The notes below the pieces were generated by a model. That model saw nothing but the letters and a program-made list of their open reading frames with translations, did no database searches and was not told the origin of the DNA. A stretch of 64,000 bases of DNA from Hondaea fermentalgiana (taxonomy: Eukaryota > Sar > Bigyra > Thraustochytrida > Thraustochytriidae). Location of the stretch: assembly GCA_014084085.1 (NCBI GenBank), contig NPFB01000022.1, forward strand, positions 166,130 to 230,129, given 5' to 3'. A program made the position numbers and the translations under genes. Each line of letters opens with the position of its first letter. Position 1 is the first letter of the stretch. This document shows positions 50,646-61,089 of the stretch, piece by piece.

Positions 50646-51623
50646 GCTGCCGGCGCCGCGCCGGCTGAAGAGAGAAGGTCCGCGCCGATGACGGTCTGCC
50701 ACGTGCGCCGCCGCGTCGAGGTTTGCTTTGCTCTTTTTGCGCCGGCAAGATGAGATCATCACCAAGAGCGTGCACTCATTGCTTGCTATTCGAGGCCTAC
50801 TGGACCGAGTAGGGCCGGGAGTCGATGGCGGTAGGAGTAATTGCATGTAACGGAGCTCGCAGCAGGCGCCAGACCCAGCCAGCTGCATGCGGAGGACCGC
50901 GCCGAGAGGGCATTGTCTTCGTCGCGAACGAGAGACCTCGAGCGCATTAGCAGATCTGATGCAGCTCGCAGTGGCAGGCATCTGAGGTATACGTCTCTTC
51001 GGGGAGGTAAGGTAAGACGATGGGAGAATTTTTACAACGCGAGACGCTTGCTTAACGCGTTGCAGACGTTTCTGACACGAAGGCGATCCAGCATAGAGCT
51101 GAAATGAAGGTTGGTCTTTGTCGAAAGTGAGTGCCAGTCGTGTGGGCTGCCCGGCTTGGTCGAGGGGCAGGGTAGTAGTATAACAAATCCCGGAGATCTT
51201 TTCCTTAAAGGGGGAGCGGAGAAAGGTCAGCTGCCTGCATTGGGGACGACGTGATCCGTACGACGATGGCAAGGTGATCCGTGCGATGGCAAAGTGACAC
51301 TGTGGCAGCAGCAGCAGCAGCACTGTATAGCAAAAATAGCTTCAAGCCGAAGATCACAGGTTCTCAATGATGGCATTGTTTGTTCCAGAACCTCTGGAAC
51401 CAATGGAGGCGGCCGAGGAATTCTCGCCTTCGTCTTCACGAAGAGCTTCGCGTTGAGAACACCTGGTAGACAAGGCTGCCAAGACAAAGCGGCCGCCAAA
51501 GTCGCCGCAAGACACCTGCGTGCGTGAGAGACAAAGCAAAGTGCAATTGGGATCGAGGCAAGGCAGCGAGACGCAGCCGGGGAAAGAGTGACAGCGCAAC
51601 GGGGCAGGGGTCGAGCGAGAACC
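50646..51623. promoter_or_regulatory. Divergent promoter region of COG8 and carotene hydroxylase
   Basis: 978 bp between two start codons. A long frame on the minus strand extends COG8 upstream through most of this spacer but has no ATG before conserved sequence and is treated as non-coding. (CAG)n lies at about 51305-51322. Confidence 0.5.
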
Positions 51624-52322
51624 ATGCGGCTGCGCGTGCTGTTCCCTCTGGCGGGACTGGCCTGCTCGTTTATGGGACTCTTTCTGGCGTTGCTTGTAGG
51701 CGAGTGGAGTCTGCTTCGCGTGCTCGTGGCCATCGTTGTCGCAGTGGACATGGAGCTCATGGCGAGGTGGATGCATCGTGATCTATGGCATGCCAAGTGG
51801 CTGTGGTGGATTCACGCAAGTCACCACGGCCTATCGGCGCCCTTGTACTCGATCCCTGGCGACAATGCCAAAGGCTTCCAACCCAAACGAGTCATCAAGG
51901 GTGTGCTTGAAGCAAACGATGTCTTTGCAGCCATCTTTGCGGTTGCGGCCACGTTGACCTTGGAGGCGTCATACAAGCCACCACCGGCGCTCATTAAAGA
52001 CCTTGCCTTTGGGACGGCTATTGGGTTCACATTTTATGGCATCATGTACTTTATTGGCCACGATCTAATAGCTCATCGGCGTGGCGGTCCCGAACTTGCT
52101 GACGCCCTGGCACGCTTGGCTCCACAATACATTAGCTCGTGTGCTCATGCACACGTCAAGTATCATCACAGTGGCAATGATGACTCTCGTCCATATGGAT
52201 TTTTCCTTCCAGAGGTAGAATTGACGGGAGCGGAGGACCGTTGGTTCGTCAAGGCGTCGCATCGCGCCACGCAGGCGGTCATGCTTGCACTCGCGGGCCT
52301 TGGGGCATGCGCCTGCGTTTGA
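51624..52322 (+). CDS. crtZ: Beta-carotene hydroxylase, CrtZ-type di-iron enzyme
   Basis: The protein has 232 residues from ATG (51624); the frame opens 12 codons earlier with GTG. Three or four membrane spans carry the His motifs of the fatty-acid-hydroxylase fold: HRDLWH (His51, His56), HASHH (His64, 67, 68), HDLIAH (His146, His151) and HVKYHH (His177, 181, 182). MARWMH, LEANDVFAAIFAV and YGIMYFIGHD are typical of CrtZ/BCH. The last box has three residues, not two, between the first His and the HH pair. The enzyme adds hydroxyl groups to the rings of beta-carotene (to zeaxanthin) and, with a ketolase, leads to astaxanthin in related protists. No other carotenoid gene is in the window. Confidence 0.85.
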   Translation: MRLRVLFPLAGLACSFMGLFLALLVGEWSLLRVLVAIVVAVDMELMARWMHRDLWHAKWLWWIHASHHGLSAPLYSIPGDNAKGFQPKRVIKGVLEANDVFAAIFAVAATLTLEASYKPPPALIKDLAFGTAIGFTFYGIMYFIGHDLIAHRRGGPELADALARLAPQYISSCAHAHVKYHHSGNDDSRPYGFFLPEVELTGAEDRWFVKASHRATQAVMLALAGLGACACV

Positions 52323-52577
52323 CAACAGGGCCAAGACTTCCACGTAATGCTCGCCTGATTGCCTTGGATTTTCTCGCTGGTCGCAGAATGTTGCTGCCAA
52401 CAACGACTTTCAGATTTTTTTAGGAAACGATGGATGATGTAAGAACAAGGTGCAATGCAGAAGATGCATGCTTTTTTCTAAAATTCACAAGAACGATGGT
52501 ATACTGAGATGATAATGATGATGATGATCGTAGGTACTTACATGATGGTTTATTTGTTCTTTGTCAGCCGTGTCTCG

Positions 52578-54341
52578 CTACGTCTGTTGCAGGGCCTGCG
52601 TCGAGGCTGAGGCCCCCGTGGCGCCCTCCCCCTCGCGGATGCTCGCAGCCTTATCCCCAGCCTCGGCCTCGTCGCCCGTAACCGCAGAATTTTTATGCTT
52701 CTTGAGAAGCTTCGCTTCACGCTCGCGCTCTGCGGTCTGAAGCTTGAACTGCTCAATTTTCTTGGAGAGAAACTTGGCTTGGCGAATGTGCTTGCTCTGC
52801 GGGAAAAAGATGAGCCAAATGGAGGTGATCAGCGCAATCGCCAGCATGGCAATGATAAAGACATTGTTCTCGTAGAACCAACGGAAAAACAACATGTAGG
52901 TGATCTGTTGGCCGAAAATGGCGTCCATCTCGGTGAGCACCACGTACTCGGACAGTGTGGCGCCAATGAACTGAATGAGGGGCGCAATGCACAAAAGAAT
53001 GAGCGAGGTGTTGATGAGAAACGAGTTCATGTACGTCCCGTTCCACTTCATTGGGTGGATCTCGATAATGAAGAATCGTAGACCAAAGCGTTCGTTGCCC
53101 TTCATGACGCAAAACAGCAGGTAAAAGGTAAAGACACCAATAAGAATGGTGCCCACCAGCGCAAAATGGATTTCCTTGCTCGCAGCGTTGAACATGACGT
53201 TGAGAAAGTACTCGGCCGGCACGCCCTCTGGACCGTAGGGCGAGCGCACGAGGTTGTACAAAATAATCTGCAACACCCAAAGCAGCGAAAGGATGGCTGC
53301 CAGAATGCCGCCGATTAGCTTGCACCACGGGATAAAGGGGTTAAAATTTTTCCAGTTCTCGTGGCACAGCTTGAGCGCCTCGTACTCCTCCTCGAGCTCC
53401 ACAACGGACTGCTTGAACTCGTTGAAGAGCGTCTTTTCCTCGCGCTTGCGCTTGAACTTGCGAAAATTGAAGGTGCTGCGAACCGAAGCCCCCACCGTTT
53501 GCTCGCCGTCCGCCTCCTTGTGTGCCTGGTCTAACAGCTTGACGCCAGCCTCGATGAGTTCTGCAGTCTGCTTCTGAATGCTCACCTTGGTGTCGGCGTA
53601 AACCTTGTTGCTCATGTACTTGGGCCTGTAAATGTACCCATACACCAAGTCTACAGGGAGCGCTGCAAGCCCGATGCCAACGTAGAGCGCAAAGAGGAAC
53701 CAGCCGATGAAACTCAGGAATCCGGGCAGGAACACGAGAACCGGTGTCCCGAACTTGATCCGTTCCTGCGACGAGGCCAGGAGTTCCTGGTTCGGGTTCA
53801 CGGTGAGACCCGCTAGCTCACAGGATCCCCCAGGGCAATCCTGAAAACTCAACTCCGTGACCGTGTAGTTTTGCACGGGCGGAGCGGTGTAGCGCAGGAA
53901 AAAGTAGCACACGACGAAAGCGCCGGCAAAGATAATGGTGATGGCAAAGTTGGGCCACGCCGCCGCCGCGCAGGCCGCACACGTGGTCTTCGTCTCAAAG
54001 TCGAATGACTCGTAAAAGAAGATGGTGTACGGAATGAATAGCAGGACCCACGCGCCAATGATGAGGAAGGCGGCCTGCCAAACCCAAAACAAGTCCAGGC
54101 CGCCGCATGCAAGGTCGCTAATGACACCGCATCCGAACTCTGTGCCCTGATTGGCGACGTCAAAAGGGATAATGAGCACTGTCACCATTCCAATCGTCAT
54201 GCCCAAGAGGACGACAATTTTGGAGAACCATGATGTGTTCCGGTCGTCGGGATGTTGGTAGTACACCAAGATGTAGTAATTGAAGACCAGCACTACGACG
54301 GGGACCACGACGGCCAGCACAATAAGCCAAACATCCACCAT
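52578..54341 (-). CDS. LMBR1-like multi-pass membrane protein
   Basis: The protein has 587 residues from the first ATG. About nine hydrophobic spans begin at residue 4 (VWLIVLAVVVPVVVLVFNYY). A charged coiled segment (about 255-335) sits between the fourth or fifth span and the second half, as in LMBR1/LMBD1 proteins. The second half has the family-like block FFIIEIHPMKWNGTYMNSF, then SLILLCIAPLIQF. The C-terminus is charged and ends with Gly, Ala and Ser-rich sequence. LMBR1-family proteins act as lipocalin or lysosomal cobalamin-export partners in animals; in protists the role is unknown. LMBD1, LMBD2 and plant LMBR1-like members cannot be told apart by eye. Confidence 0.8.
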   Translation of the reverse strand: MVDVWLIVLAVVVPVVVLVFNYYILVYYQHPDDRNTSWFSKIVVLLGMTIGMVTVLIIPFDVANQGTEFGCGVISDLACGGLDLFWVWQAAFLIIGAWVLLFIPYTIFFYESFDFETKTTCAACAAAAWPNFAITIIFAGAFVVCYFFLRYTAPPVQNYTVTELSFQDCPGGSCELAGLTVNPNQELLASSQERIKFGTPVLVFLPGFLSFIGWFLFALYVGIGLAALPVDLVYGYIYRPKYMSNKVYADTKVSIQKQTAELIEAGVKLLDQAHKEADGEQTVGASVRSTFNFRKFKRKREEKTLFNEFKQSVVELEEEYEALKLCHENWKNFNPFIPWCKLIGGILAAILSLLWVLQIILYNLVRSPYGPEGVPAEYFLNVMFNAASKEIHFALVGTILIGVFTFYLLFCVMKGNERFGLRFFIIEIHPMKWNGTYMNSFLINTSLILLCIAPLIQFIGATLSEYVVLTEMDAIFGQQITYMLFFRWFYENNVFIIAMLAIALITSIWLIFFPQSKHIRQAKFLSKKIEQFKLQTAEREREAKLLKKHKNSAVTGDEAEAGDKAASIREGEGATGASASTQALQQT

Positions 54342-54650
54342 GATCTGGCTGTTTGTCTGTCTGGCTGTCTACAAGGCAGTCAACTTCCTGCTGGCCTTTC
54401 CTCCCCGGATCGGGATCAGGCCGAACCGTGATATTCTTTGCAATCACTTCTGCGTGCAAACTCGCTCGCAGTTGACCGCTCGCGATCTATCCAGTCCGCC
54501 CGTGAAACCCTTCGCTCCCCCGGCCGTCCGCTCGCTCGCTCGCTCGCTCGCTCGTAGCCGAGAGGGTCAGAGGACGTCGCCTTTGCGAGCAAGCAAGCAG
54601 GCAAGCAAGCTAGCAAGCAAAACTGGCCGCCCGAGCGAGCCGCGTCGTCG

Positions 54651-54695
54651 CAGTCGCCCCGCCTCTCTGCCTCGACGGGGCCTCGCCGCCGCCGC
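54651..54695. repeat. 45-bp direct repeat, copy A
   Basis: Identical over 45 bases to 56246-56290. It begins CAGTCGCCCCGCCTCTCTGC and ends in GCC repeats. The flanks on both sides differ. Confidence 0.95.
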
Positions 54696-55227
54696 GCCCC
54701 GCAAATCAGGAATGCGCGCGCGCAAGTGCGCAAAGCGCCGCGCCAAGTCGGGCTTCTAGAAGTTTGCCTGCCTGCCGGGACGCGCCGCTCGCTGTAGCTG
54801 CCAGCAGTAGAAGTGAACAACAACAACAACAACAACAACAACAGACACAGCGTTCCGGAGCGGAGCGTGCCGCCGCGCCGCGGAAGGTGCCGCGCGAGTG
54901 AGCCTCTTTGGCCGAGGAGAAGGCGGACTTTCTTCGCTGCAACGATGCGGGGCCCGCCTCCTTGGCTTTCTGCAGGGATGCTCGGGCTGCGATGAGGAGT
55001 CTCGGGGATAGACGGTGCTTCGACCTGGGATCATGAACTTTGTGCATGCATCTGCATGCATAACTTCATGAAGCGCTTTCGCGACCCAAGTTCACGCGTC
55101 ATCAAGATGATACGGATAGATGTGTACAACTCCTGTGATAATGGTTTTTGCTGGACCGGAATGTGTTGCGAAGCATACATGGCTTTCTCTTCGCACAGAA
55201 GAACCAGCAAATAGTTGAACGGCATGC

Positions 55228-55284
55228 AAGCCACGCCAAGCCAAGCCAAGCCAAGCCAAGCCAAGCCAAGCCAAGCCAAGCAAG
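55228..55284. repeat. (AAGCC)n microsatellite
   Basis: About ten perfect or near-perfect 5-bp units. The reverse complement (GGCTT)n also occurs near 27045-27080. Confidence 0.9.
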
Positions 55285-55972
55285 CAAGCATGAAGAACCG
55301 AGTTTCGCCTTATTGAAGACTATGCCTATTTTATGAAATAGGCGCGACACGAGGAATAGAGATTTCTGCAAAGTGAAGGCTCGCCACTTCTGGACCGCCC
55401 AACAAGGTGAGCACAGCTCTAAAATGTGAATGTTGAAGCTGGGCCTAGTGTTTAAGGTGATGCAGAGGCAGGCTCGTTTGCAGAAACACTGGCGTGGCAT
55501 GGCGTGGGTCCGGAGAAAAAGCTTGGTCTGCCTATGCGCTCACCACGGGCAAAAGAGGAGGGACATTCCGGAAAAGCCCAAGCCCCGAACCGTTCATCTC
55601 ATCAGGACGGTCGCTGTGCCGCTGCGTCTTTCGCTGCTCTTGCGGAAAAATCTTCGCCGCCTCTCGTCCTCGCGCTCGCGCTCGCGCATGCTGGTGCAAA
55701 ATGCAGGAAGTCGTCGAAGAAAAGTAACTCTCCTTTCCCACGCCTGGGCCTCTATCTGGGGGCATCCGTGGTGTTGGAGGCTTGGCTTCAGCGCGCTTCG
55801 GGAAAACGAAAAATAGCTCGTGCTATCGTCTAGAAAGCCCGACCAGGCTATATTTTCCCGGGCTCACTGCTAGCGTCCGTAAAATCGGGGGGGCATCTGA
55901 GCCACCGGGGAATCTTCGGGCAGAGTTCCGCCCTCGCGCTTTTGAACCTGATTTGACTGTGACTGTGAATGC

Positions 55973-56010
55973 GATTTGAATTTGAATTTGAATTTGAATT
56001 TGAATTTGAT
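55973..56010. repeat. (GAATTT)n microsatellite
   Basis: About six 6-bp units of TTTGAA in an otherwise mixed stretch. Confidence 0.9.
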
Positions 56011-56145
56011 CCAAAGAAAACAAAAGCAAATCCGAGTTACTCTACCTGCCGTCTGCCGGCCTCGCGCGCCTCGCGCTCCTCAGAACGCGCGCGACCCCGC
56101 GCGCAGAGCCTGCTCGCTCCCTCTCGTCCGCCCGCCCGCCCGCCC

Positions 56146-56245
56146 NNNNNNNNNNNNNNNNNNNNNNNNNNNNNNNNNNNNNNNNNNNNNNNNNNNNNNN
56201 NNNNNNNNNNNNNNNNNNNNNNNNNNNNNNNNNNNNNNNNNNNNN
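56146..56245. other. Assembly gap (100 N)
   Basis: Exactly 100 N. The left flank is a (CCCG)n run; the right flank starts directly with copy B of the 45-bp repeat. Confidence 0.98.
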
Positions 56246-56290
56246 CAGTCGCCCCGCCTCTCTGCCTCGACGGGGCCTCGCCGCCGCCGC
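56246..56290. repeat. 45-bp direct repeat, copy B
   Basis: An exact copy of 54651-54695, abutting the assembly gap. Confidence 0.95.
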
Positions 56291-56919
56291 CCGGACGAGC
56301 GCGCCGCGCAGAGGCTCTCCGCGCGGGCCGCGTGGGGCGCCGGTCGCCGGCTCGCTCGCCGCGCGCGCTGGCGTCGGGGCTCGAGTTCGCGCGGCTGTTG
56401 GTCTGCTCCGCGCTCTGAGCTGCGTGCTCGACGCTGCCCGGATAGCGCGCGCTCGCCCGCCAGCGAGCCCCGCCGCAGTGGGCCGTTAGCCGCCTCGCAC
56501 ACCCTATCTTCCTTCCTCTTGGTCGCTTTGGGCACAGCACAAACCCGGCCGGCAAGGCACGACGCCGAGTGGCACTCGGTCGGCTCGGCATGAGTCGGCA
56601 TCGCGCGAGAAGAACTCGCGTGCAAAGGAAAGAAAGAACTCGCGCGGGGACTTCGTCGGGCGGGACAAGGGCTCGGAGCAGGACCCACTGACGAGTCTGG
56701 CCCGGGTGGCTCTGACGTCGAAACGGGTCTCGTCTTGCTTTTGATGTTAGTGCAGTAGTATTACGAAGGGCTGACGGACGATACTGTACAAAGAGTGAGC
56801 AGACACGGGCGTCGTGCGTGAGCACGGAGGCTCTGCAAGCAAACCACGCTGCGGGTGAACGAGCGTCTTTTACGCATGAGCGAGCGAGCGAGCGAGGCAG
56901 AGGTGGTTGAAACGTCAAA

Positions 56920-58761
56920 ATGACCGCGGGTCTGGAGGCCAAGATCAAAACACTCTTGCGGCAACGCGACGAGGTCATTGAGGCCCTGCGCGACGCCAGC
57001 TTGACGCTTGCCGAGTCCGGTGTCGACCATACAGAATATTTGGATGCTTTCTTGCACGAATCGCCACCGCGTGACGAGGATGCAGAAGAAGAAGCCGCCG
57101 CAATTGCCCAGCGCCGGGCCCAGCTACTTGAAGGCATTCAAGAGATGGGAGGAGACCTCGATCATGTCGAGTCGCTCGAGGAAAATTGGCCGCTAAAACG
57201 CAGCTGGCTTCAGGTACTCTTGTTCAAATTGCGCAATGTCTTTGTAAGCCGAGAAAATCGAGCCATTCAGCGAATTGTCGAAGACGCAATGCGTGATAAT
57301 TTCCGTGCAACAATCACCAAGTCTTGGCTTCTTGCATGGGTACGATCGAATTTTCCAGTTCAGGTCGTTGAGATTGAGCAGGGCGAACAGGATGATATAA
57401 CTGTAGAGGACTCGGAAGGTATGCCCGAGTCCCCCCGACAGACGCAAACATCATGTACTACGCCCGAAAATGCTATCCGGACCGATAAACCCAATGCAGA
57501 AACGGGCGAATCCACACAAATCGACGAATACGACAAAAAGGAAAGCCATGAAAATGCGTCAAAGGAACTCTCCGACAGTTTACCAGTCACCGATGGAAGT
57601 CGAGATTTGAGCACAGAGGGGCAAGTATCCACCACGACAGAGTCTCGCGAGCCTATAAAGCAAGAGACGACCAATTCTACAAACGAAAATGGAATGCAAG
57701 AGAATGCCTCAAAAGAAAATCAAGTGGCTAATCTCGAAGGATGCGGAATTTTGGATTCTAACGAGGACAATCCAATCACAGATGAGACGACGAACAAAGA
57801 GAACATCGTCTATGAGTGCAGTCTCCGGACCGTAGACTGGCCACTATGGAAATTGTGGCCTCTCCGATTTAAGATTCATGCTTTGGCTTACTTGCGCGAG
57901 CATCGCAACTGGCTTTGGAAGACTGTGGCGCCGGACGAGCCACTCCGCAAAGCGAGTTTCCGAGTAAAGCTTGGGTCGTATGCTCGCGTCAACACCACAG
58001 ATGCTCTACTGTTCAAGCTTCACACCATTGAAGATGGCGGCCCAGAGTTGCTGCGTGAGGTCGGAGCTCGCGCAGTGGCTCCCAAACCTTTGGCGTGTGT
58101 GAGTGTAGACATTCGAATGCCAAGAGATCCCGTGAGGCCGCCGTCTGCGCGAAGCGGCTCGTACGATGATTCAGACGAGGAGGGGGAGGAGAAAAAGGGA
58201 AAGGAGCCTATTCCGCAGCCACTCGAGGCGCTCGAGTTACGCGACGTGCTCCGTGAAGCAGTGGACATTGTGCTGGATCCAGAACTGCAGCAAGTCCCGG
58301 GCTACATTGTCACCAAGGTAGGCTTTACCGACAAAGACAAGGGAGCGTTACGTATCACTTCGTTTTTTTCAACAGATATGGAAGACAACTTTTGGGTGCA
58401 GCGCCTCTCGGGAACGCTTAGGATCTGGCCTGGACTTGGTTTACTTCAAAATTGGATCTTGCAAAAAGAGATCTCGCTCGCCGGCGTTGACGCCCAGCTT
58501 ACGTGTGAATACCGTGCGACTCGTGACGAGATTCTAACTGGGTCTGAAATTTCGCTTCGCTTTCCGGGGCTGCACGGGGTCGTCAACCCTCTTGCACGAT
58601 TTTATCGCAGCTGCATGGAAAGTACGGCAACAAAGGCATCGCGTGCTGACGCGGTGTGTGGGATTCTACTTGAAGCATTTGCCGCCGGAAGCATCGAGGA
58701 TCTCATATGTGTGCGCGCATGTGCTGGGCCGCACGCCATTGTACTTGAGAACGAATCATAA
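56920..58761 (+). CDS. Protein of unknown function with acidic linker
   Basis: The protein has 613 residues from ATG in one open frame. Residues 1-75 are helical and charged. Residues about 85-140 look structured and Trp-rich (WPLKRSWLQVLLFKLRNVFV, then SWLLAWVRSNFP). Residues about 150-290 are polar, Thr/Glu/Asn-rich and probably disordered. Residues 300-600 look like a folded mixed alpha/beta domain (WPLWKLWPLRFKIHALAYL, FRVKLGSYARVNTTDALL, GYIVTKVGFTDKDKGALR), with an acidic insert near 405-425. No signal peptide, membrane span or active-site motif is seen. The alternation of long strands could fit a lipid-transfer-like fold, but I do not claim it. No family is recognised. Confidence 0.75.
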   Translation: MTAGLEAKIKTLLRQRDEVIEALRDASLTLAESGVDHTEYLDAFLHESPPRDEDAEEEAAAIAQRRAQLLEGIQEMGGDLDHVESLEENWPLKRSWLQVLLFKLRNVFVSRENRAIQRIVEDAMRDNFRATITKSWLLAWVRSNFPVQVVEIEQGEQDDITVEDSEGMPESPRQTQTSCTTPENAIRTDKPNAETGESTQIDEYDKKESHENASKELSDSLPVTDGSRDLSTEGQVSTTTESREPIKQETTNSTNENGMQENASKENQVANLEGCGILDSNEDNPITDETTNKENIVYECSLRTVDWPLWKLWPLRFKIHALAYLREHRNWLWKTVAPDEPLRKASFRVKLGSYARVNTTDALLFKLHTIEDGGPELLREVGARAVAPKPLACVSVDIRMPRDPVRPPSARSGSYDDSDEEGEEKKGKEPIPQPLEALELRDVLREAVDIVLDPELQQVPGYIVTKVGFTDKDKGALRITSFFSTDMEDNFWVQRLSGTLRIWPGLGLLQNWILQKEISLAGVDAQLTCEYRATRDEILTGSEISLRFPGLHGVVNPLARFYRSCMESTATKASRADAVCGILLEAFAAGSIEDLICVRACAGPHAIVLENES

Positions 58762-59027
58762 TGGCAACTGTAAAAAGAAACCAAAAGTATAAACCGCGAA
58801 GGTGCCTTCACCCTGGCCGCTTCCCTACAACTTGAAAAAGACATGCCGTTTCGTCGGCTTTTGCTTTGATCTTGTACAGCACATCGTGCGTCTCGAGGCA
58901 CAGGCAGCGGAAAGCATCGCTGAAAAGGCGAAACATCCCAGCGCATATGCTGGACCGCTTGCCACCGTATACGTACTTAGGAACAGGTCCTGATGCCAGG
59001 CGCAAAACAAAACGCCGCTAACAAGTC

Positions 59028-60566
59028 TCAGGCGCGCCCCAAGCCATGCCGCTTCGCCAGCTTCGCCTTGCTTTTGAAGATGCGGGAAATTTCTCCCTGG
59101 GTCTCGAGCCATTCCTCCTCGTACCCTTCTCGGCGTTGAAAGAGGTCAGCAGGGTCCTTTTGCCAGCGCTTTGCAGCTACGCGGTCAACAGCAGCAAAAA
59201 TGTCCGCAACGTGAAAGGTGTGTGAGGAAGGTACAATTTCTGCAGCTGCAAATGTAGAATTAGCATTGCTCAAAGAATCCGGAGCATCCTGGTCTTTCGT
59301 CTCGGCAGAATCTTCGGCGTCGGCGCCAGCATTACCAGCAAAAGTGCTTCCAAATAGGGAGAAAGAGCTTGCCTGTTCTTTGTTGCTCAGAAATTCTTCG
59401 AAGATGCCGCGGAGTTGCGTTTTGGGAGCTTCTTCCGGCGCTCCGTTTTCATTGGCATTTCCCACAATGTCATCTTTCATTTCGTCGTCATCCTCCTCCT
59501 TTTCTTCTTCCTCTTCCTCTTCCTCTTCCTCGTCCTCTTCTTCATCGTCCTCGGCGTTCTCTTCCTCCTCATTGTCCTCGTCATCGACGACATCTTCATC
59601 TGCGTCATTCGCTTGATCTGAATCGCTCATCTTATCGGATGTTTTCTCGCCGCCCTCATTGGCAGCTCCCCCTTTTTCGTTGTCGTCGTCGTCATCATCC
59701 ATGAATTGAACAATGCCTCCTCCATGATCAGCACTAGCAGAGTTGCCGTCAGTTCGCTCTTTTCTAATGCCATACGCAGCAGCAAATTCCTCCTCCTCTG
59801 TATTTCCAGACTGCGATGCTTGCTGTTGCTCTTGGAGAAGTGACGAGAGGACGCCAAGAAGCTGGGTGTTCTCGTTATCGAGTGCGCGCTGGGTCTCGCC
59901 GTCATCAGAGTCTGCGCTGGAAAGATGCTGCGTTCCATTCTCAAAGGCCTCAAGCCGTGCGCGCACAGCAGCTGCACGCTCGGCAGCAAGCGGCGGTGGC
60001 GGCTTGTCCGAAGCTGGCGCAACGCGCTCCGGCTGCTTGATTTCGGAAAAATCGACGGTCCATGTGTTGGCCCCATTCTTACGCTTATCACTGTCGTCGT
60101 CGTCGTCGTCGTCGTCGCTGCTCTCGTCGTCACTCAGATTTCCAAAGTGATTAGACTTGTTGGGTAGCACTTGCACCATCTCGCGCTTGCCTTCGCAACG
60201 CCGAAGACGAAGCGGTTTGCTAGACAACGTGGGACGGATCTCTGCCTCGGGTCGTTTCCGTTTGCGCGGAGCGTCAAAGCCAGCCGGTGTCTTGAGCATG
60301 TCGAGCGTGAAGGGACCTCGTTTGGTTCTCTCAACTTTGAGCGTAAGCTTGCGCCACCTGCACTTGTTGTAGGCCTTGACGCAGGCATCTGCAGCCTCCT
60401 CAGGCTCGATGACGGCGAACATGAAGCAGTCTTGCTCGATTGGATTTCCGCCTTTGTGGACCTCGACATCGCGGACCTTTTCCACGCCACGAGCGCGTTC
60501 CAGCAGCGCCACGATCTTGTCCTCTTCCACAGGAAGCCGCAAGCCGCCCACGTAGACGCGCGCCAT
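59028..60566 (-). CDS. NOL8-like nucleolar RNA-binding protein
   Basis: The protein has 512 residues from ATG (60566); the longer frame opens only with GTG. The N-terminus is an RRM: RNP2 RVYVGGL (3-9) and RNP1-like CFMFAVIEPEEA, followed by KCRWRKLTLKVERTKRGPF, which parallels the end of the NOL8 RRM (KTKWKGGTLQI). The middle is disordered, with a long Glu/Asp tract coded by a (TCC/TCT)n-type stretch (about 59480-59600). The C-terminal 60 residues are helical and basic (WLETQGEISRIFKSKAKLAK), again as in NOL8. NOL8 works in ribosome biogenesis in the nucleolus. It is head-to-head with the hydroxymethylbilane synthase gene and tail-to-tail with the unknown gene to its left (266 bp between stops). 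Confidence 0.65.
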   Translation of the reverse strand: MARVYVGGLRLPVEEDKIVALLERARGVEKVRDVEVHKGGNPIEQDCFMFAVIEPEEAADACVKAYNKCRWRKLTLKVERTKRGPFTLDMLKTPAGFDAPRKRKRPEAEIRPTLSSKPLRLRRCEGKREMVQVLPNKSNHFGNLSDDESSDDDDDDDDSDKRKNGANTWTVDFSEIKQPERVAPASDKPPPPLAAERAAAVRARLEAFENGTQHLSSADSDDGETQRALDNENTQLLGVLSSLLQEQQQASQSGNTEEEEFAAAYGIRKERTDGNSASADHGGGIVQFMDDDDDDNEKGGAANEGGEKTSDKMSDSDQANDADEDVVDDEDNEEEENAEDDEEEDEEEEEEEEEEKEEDDDEMKDDIVGNANENGAPEEAPKTQLRGIFEEFLSNKEQASSFSLFGSTFAGNAGADAEDSAETKDQDAPDSLSNANSTFAAAEIVPSSHTFHVADIFAAVDRVAAKRWQKDPADLFQRREGYEEEWLETQGEISRIFKSKAKLAKRHGLGRA

Positions 60567-61089
60567 TGTGGCTGTGAACTCGTGCAAGTTCTTGCCTTCG
60601 GCCACCGAGATCTCGCAAGCTTTCTTTCGGAGCTCTTTCCTTGATTGTTCGTCTATGCGCACACAGCACAGACGTGCCAGGCCCTCCCCGTTCGCTCGCT
60701 CGGCGTCGGTCAAGGCTCGGCTCCCTCTGCCGGCGTCGCTGTCGCGAAGGCGTCGCGCGGGCTCTGCTCTCGCGACCCCGACCACTCACATGGCCGCGCC
60801 AGGTAGATGGGTTTCCCATGTTCTTGAAGTCACCAAAGTTCTATATGTTCTCGCGCTTATCACGCTTATTGGACGGCGACTCGCTGCTGACAGAGACGGC
60901 GCTGCAGACCGAGTTGATTCTACTGCGCGACGACGAGACGACGACGACGACGACAACCTCAACGTCGAGAGGGACCGAAGAAGCGCGGAGAGACGCGCGC
61001 TCAAAGAAAGGCAGCGCGCACGCTTGGCGCAGCTGCGCTTGCGCCCGACAGCATCACCCGGCCTTTGTCCGCGCAGCAGATTGCGTGAG
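60567..61089. promoter_or_regulatory. Shared upstream region of NOL8-like and HMBS genes
   Basis: 523 bp between divergent ATGs. The HMBS frame is open through it from 60568, but the early part begins with GTG, is Arg-rich and includes a GAC repeat. Other in-frame ATGs exist inside it (60652 and 60790), so a longer N-terminus cannot be ruled out. Confidence 0.5.

Larger units (their letters stand above)
54342..56919. other. Repeat-rich spacer with assembly gap
   Basis: 2.6 kb without a supported gene, between two divergent starts. It has (GCTC)n at 54528-54555, (CAA)n at 54815-54843, (AAGCC)n at 55228-55284, (GAATTT)n at 55973-56010, a 100-N gap and a 45-bp exact direct repeat. Frames here are shaped by these repeats. 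Confidence 0.55.

Noticed and set aside
50646..51323. Extended COG8 N-terminus of 226 more residues
   Set aside because: It opens with GTG, has no family similarity and covers the region that must hold two promoters. COG8 homology begins after the ATG at 50645.
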